64,000 nt of DNA from Candidatus Amarobacillus elongatus (lineage in GTDB: Bacteria > Chloroflexota > Dehalococcoidia > Tepidiformales > Tepidiformaceae): assembly GCA_016703545.1 (NCBI GenBank), contig JADJBX010000002.1, forward strand, positions 62,001 through 126,000, given 5' to 3'. A model generated the notes under the pieces. The model was not told the DNA's origin, made no database searches, and saw only the letters and a list, made by a program, of their open reading frames with translations. The translations under genes were made by a program, and so were the position numbers. This document shows positions 61,822-64,000 of this stretch, in pieces (the stretch's first letter is position 1; each line of letters begins with the position of its first letter).

Positions 61822-62586
61822 TTACCGTCCATACGTGCCCAGCTGACCCGTCGCCTGGTCGAGCGTGCGGTCCAGGCTGGAGATGATCGTCTGGTTCGCC
61901 TGGAACGTGCGCTGGACCGCGAGGAGGGAGGTCATGTCCTCCACGAGGTTCGCATTTGATCGCTCAAGGTAGCCCTGCCGCACCGTCCCCTCGATCGGGG
62001 TCCCCCCGATAGTGGCCGTGAAATGACCCTCGCCCGATCGCGTCAGGTCGTTTGGTCCGTAGTCGTTCACGCCAATCCGGGCGATGACGTCGCCCGCGGC
62101 GGTGATGATCTCGCCCGAGGGCCCGACGTCCACCCGTTCGGCGGGAAGGTTGATGTGCTGGCCGTCGATGTCGAGCACGTAGTTCCCCTGGCTGGTGACA
62201 AGGTCGCCGGCCGCATCCCGGCTGAAGCGGCCGTCCCGCGTGAGGAACTGCTCGCCGTCGGGCGTCTCAATGGTGAAGAAGCCACCCGAAAGGCCGAGGT
62301 CCAGCTCCTCGCCCGTACCCTGCAGCGCGCCCTGGGACCAGTCGGTCACGAAGTCGGCGATGAAGCTGCCGGTGCCAATTTGCCCGACCACCGCCTGGAT
62401 GCGCGAAGGGAACGGTGCGACCACCGGCGCCTGCTGCGACAGCAGAATGTCGGCGAACGACTCCTTCGCGGTCACTTCGCGTTTGAAGCCCGCCGTGTTC
62501 GCGTTGGCGATGTTGTTCGCGAGCACCTCCTGGTACTTCCACGCCGCTTCCATCGCGCTGAACGCCGAGTAGAGACCCTTGATCAT
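61822..62586 (-). CDS. flgF: Flagellar basal-body rod protein, FlgF/FlgG family
   Basis: A 254-aa rod-family protein. It starts MIKGLYSAFSAMEAAWKYQE with NNIANANTAGFKRE, the classic D0 box. The middle has GFFTIETPDGEQFLTRDGRF and the C-terminus YLERSNANLVEDMTSLLAVQ, RTFQANQTIISSLD. It is a FlgF- or FlgG-like subunit of the flagellar rod (also like FlhO). ATG 62586 overlaps the stop of the upstream LPETG-protein gene (ATGA), so translation of the two is coupled. Confidence 0.9.
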   Translation of the reverse strand: MIKGLYSAFSAMEAAWKYQEVLANNIANANTAGFKREVTAKESFADILLSQQAPVVAPFPSRIQAVVGQIGTGSFIADFVTDWSQGALQGTGEELDLGLSGGFFTIETPDGEQFLTRDGRFSRDAAGDLVTSQGNYVLDIDGQHINLPAERVDVGPSGEIITAAGDVIARIGVNDYGPNDLTRSGEGHFTATIGGTPIEGTVRQGYLERSNANLVEDMTSLLAVQRTFQANQTIISSLDRTLDQATGQLGTYGR

Positions 62587-63201
62587 GCGCGTGCTCCCTT
62601 CCGCAGGTGCCTGCGGACCACGGTGATGGAGAGGGCGACCCCGCCCATCGCCGCCATCGTCCAGAAGATGCGGGCCCAATCGAACCCGGGGGCCGCCTGG
62701 CCCGTTTCGGGCAGCGTCCCCGGCCGCGTGTCGGCGACCGAGCCGCTGCCAGTGGCGGTGCTGTCCGAGATGACGGTGAACCGGCCCGCGATGGATTTCG
62801 CCGCCGGCAGCGTCCCCGCGGCCTCGCCCTTGCGGGCGATGACCACGAAGGTGTTGTAGTCGTACGTGGGCAGCTTCCCGAGCTCCCATTCGACCGTCGA
62901 CGCGCCCGCCGCGGAGGGTTCGATCTTGCCGACGAAGAGCGCTTCCGTCGGGGAGGTGAGCCACCCTTCGTAGCTGTACCCCTCGGCCGGCTTGAGGTTC
63001 TTCACTTCGAGGTGGACGTACCCTTCGGCGAAGCTGAACTCCAGCACGCCCTCGGCATCCTTGGGCCCGAAATTGGAGACCCCGTCCAGGTACGTCAGCT
63101 TCACGAGCTGGGGCACTCCGTTCGCGCGCCGCCGCCGCCGGCCCAAGGGCCGCCGGGAGAAGCGCCAACGCGACGAGCAGTGCCGCCAGCATCCGGTTCA
63201 T
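62583..63201 (-). CDS. Secreted LPETG-anchored protein (RskA-like outer domain), frameshifted
   Basis: About 206 aa after repair. ATG 63201 gives a signal peptide (MNRMLAALLVALALLPAALG), broken near 63128-63135 in a GCGCGC stretch. The second frame continues NGVPQLVKLTYLDGVSNFGP and a beta-rich domain (EGYSYEGWLTSPTEALFVGK, YDYNTFVVIARKGEAAG) resembling the outer domain of RskA-type anti-sigma factors. The C-terminus is a textbook sorting signal: LPETG, a hydrophobic helix (IFWTMAAMGGVALSITVV) and RRHLRKGARA. It overlaps swrB-like upstream and flgF downstream by 4 bp, inside the fliA operon. The function is unknown. Confidence 0.75.
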
Positions 63202-63539
63202 TGCGAGAGGCCCCTCCGGCGCAGGAGCAGCCGGACCTCTTCCTCGCTGCGGTTCATCCGCCGGGCGAGTTCCGCCACGTCCACGGCGCCCTCGGCGGGT
63301 CGCGCGGCGCGCGGGGCCGGGCGCGGCGGAGTGGCCGCGGCGTACGCCTCGCGGGCCGCGCGGCCCGTGGCTTCACGCGTCACCGCCTGTACCGGGTGCT
63401 CCAGCGATTGCACGCGCGGCGACCGCCGCACACGCTGGGGGGCGCGGTTCTTCACCGATTGCAGCTGCATGTACAGGTAGCCAATCGCCCCGATGCACAC
63501 CAGTTGCGAGACCGCCACGAGTGCCAGTGCGTCCGTCAT
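63198..63539 (-). CDS. SwrB/DUF2802-like membrane protein
   Basis: A 113-aa protein from ATG 63539: one N-terminal transmembrane helix (LALVAVSQLVCIGAIGYLYM), a basic and Ala/Pro-rich cytoplasmic linker, and a C-terminal helix-turn-helix-like segment (VDVAELARRMNRSEEEVRLL). This layout and the place directly after fliA match SwrB/YlxL (DUF2802/DUF6115) of Bacillus, which promotes flagellar assembly. Its stop overlaps the start of the LPETG-protein gene. Similarity is architectural rather than strong in sequence. Confidence 0.6.
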   Translation of the reverse strand: MTDALALVAVSQLVCIGAIGYLYMQLQSVKNRAPQRVRRSPRVQSLEHPVQAVTREATGRAAREAYAAATPPRPAPRAARPAEGAVDVAELARRMNRSEEEVRLLLRRRGLSQ

Positions 63540-63550
63540 CGCCACGCCTC

Positions 63551-64000
63551 CTAACCCGTCCGCTCGCGCGCCAGGCGCGCCCGCAGGCGGCTCAGCGCGC
63601 GGCCGTGCAACTGGCACACGCGCGATTCCGAGATCTCCAGGATCTGGGCGATCTCCTTCATCGTCATTTCGTCCTTGTAATACAGGCTGACGATCAGCCA
63701 TTCGCGCTCCGGCAGCGCCTTCACCGCCCCGGAAAGCGCGTCCAGCATCTGGCGCTTCTCAAGGCGCCGCGTGAAGTCCTCTTCGTTCGGATCGGCCGGC
63801 ATCTCCGTGGAACCGGAGCCGTCGTTGTTGTCGTCGCGGTCCAGCAGGCCATCGAGCGAAACGGTGACCCAGCTCGAATCGACGAGCATGGCGTTGTACT
63901 GCTCGCGCGACATGCCCATCGCGAGGGCGAGCTCCTGGTCCGTGGGTTCGCGGCCCAGCTCGGCCGTCATCGCCACCGTCACCTGCTCCAGCCGCTTCAC
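63551..64000 (-). CDS. fliA: RNA polymerase sigma-28 factor FliA (C-terminal part; cut by window edge)
   Basis: The last 149 residues of a sigma-70-family factor; the 5' end lies beyond the right edge. Region 3 (TAELGREPTDQELALAMGMS) and region 4 (LPEREWLIVSLYYKDEMTMK, EIAQILEISESRVCQLHGRA) are typical of FliA/SigD/WhiG. It directs transcription of flagellins, FlgM, chaperones and chemotaxis genes. It sits at the head of the visible operon, 11 bp before the swrB-like gene. Two anti-sigma FlgM genes are in the same window. Confidence 0.93.
   Translation of the reverse strand: MKRLEQVTVAMTAELGREPTDQELALAMGMSREQYNAMLVDSSWVTVSLDGLLDRDDNNDGSGSTEMPADPNEEDFTRRLEKRQMLDALSGAVKALPEREWLIVSLYYKDEMTMKEIAQILEISESRVCQLHGRALSRLRARLARERTG

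Overview
The window is GC-rich (about two thirds G+C by eye) and densely coded on both strands. It is ordinary bacterial chromosome: I see no rRNA, tRNA, CRISPR array, insertion sequence or prophage. The gene families suggest a monoderm or S-layered, motile, aerobic to facultative bacterium. They include class III CoA-transferases, a bifunctional glucose/mannose-6-P isomerase, Ku, CYTH-CHAD, sortase with LPXTG-type substrates, and a flagellar gene order like that of Bacillus. Chloroflexota (a Tepidiforma-like Dehalococcoidia) is my best inference, but nothing in the sequence proves it.

Layout. 1-4900: MFS fragment, aldo/keto reductase, two tandem GNATs, leucyl aminopeptidase, PAP2 lipid phosphatase-like protein. 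4893-9845 (minus): metK followed by three tightly packed nucleotide-sugar genes (NDP-sugar pyrophosphorylase, phosphomannomutase/phosphoglucomutase, PGI/PMI), all downstream of a compact SAM-I-clan riboswitch. 9940-19600: rpsT, a lipoprotein with a sortase-like fold lacking its catalytic residues, methyltransferase, EEP nuclease, SDR, aldo/keto reductase, secreted GH25-like protein, MFS-GNAT pair, recQ. 19614-33300: valS, acyl-CoA dehydrogenase, MBL hydrolase, ispG, RibD-like reductase, ku, cinA, enoyl-CoA hydratase and double-headed CoA-transferase. 33365-35877: a DUF2249 / oxidase-like membrane protein / DUF59 operon facing a Crp/Fnr regulator. 35906-39970 (minus): alpha-galactosidase, sugar-1-P nucleotidyltransferase and galactokinase, overlapping end to end. 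40085-49240: FAH hydrolase, dodecin, sucD, a Thr-rich surface protein, PilZ, CYTH-CHAD, polyferredoxin, peptide-binding lipoprotein.

49375-64000 is a late flagellar region, all on the minus strand. From the right edge an unbroken operon runs fliA (cut by the window), swrB-like, an LPETG-anchored secreted protein, two FlgF/FlgG-type rod genes, flgM, flgN, flgK, flgL. Then come three separately terminated flagellin genes, then flaG-fliD-fliS-fliT-like, then a sortase and a second flgM. A sigma-28 factor, two anti-sigma FlgM proteins and sigma-28-like promoters at flagellins fit a standard late-gene checkpoint. The sortase and the LPETG protein link this region to cell-surface anchoring.

Caution on quality: about eleven otherwise well-conserved genes, including ispG and sucD, are broken by small apparent deletions, mostly in G/C runs or CG repeats. 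This looks like uncorrected sequencing error rather than gene decay, so I annotate these genes as single frameshifted units.
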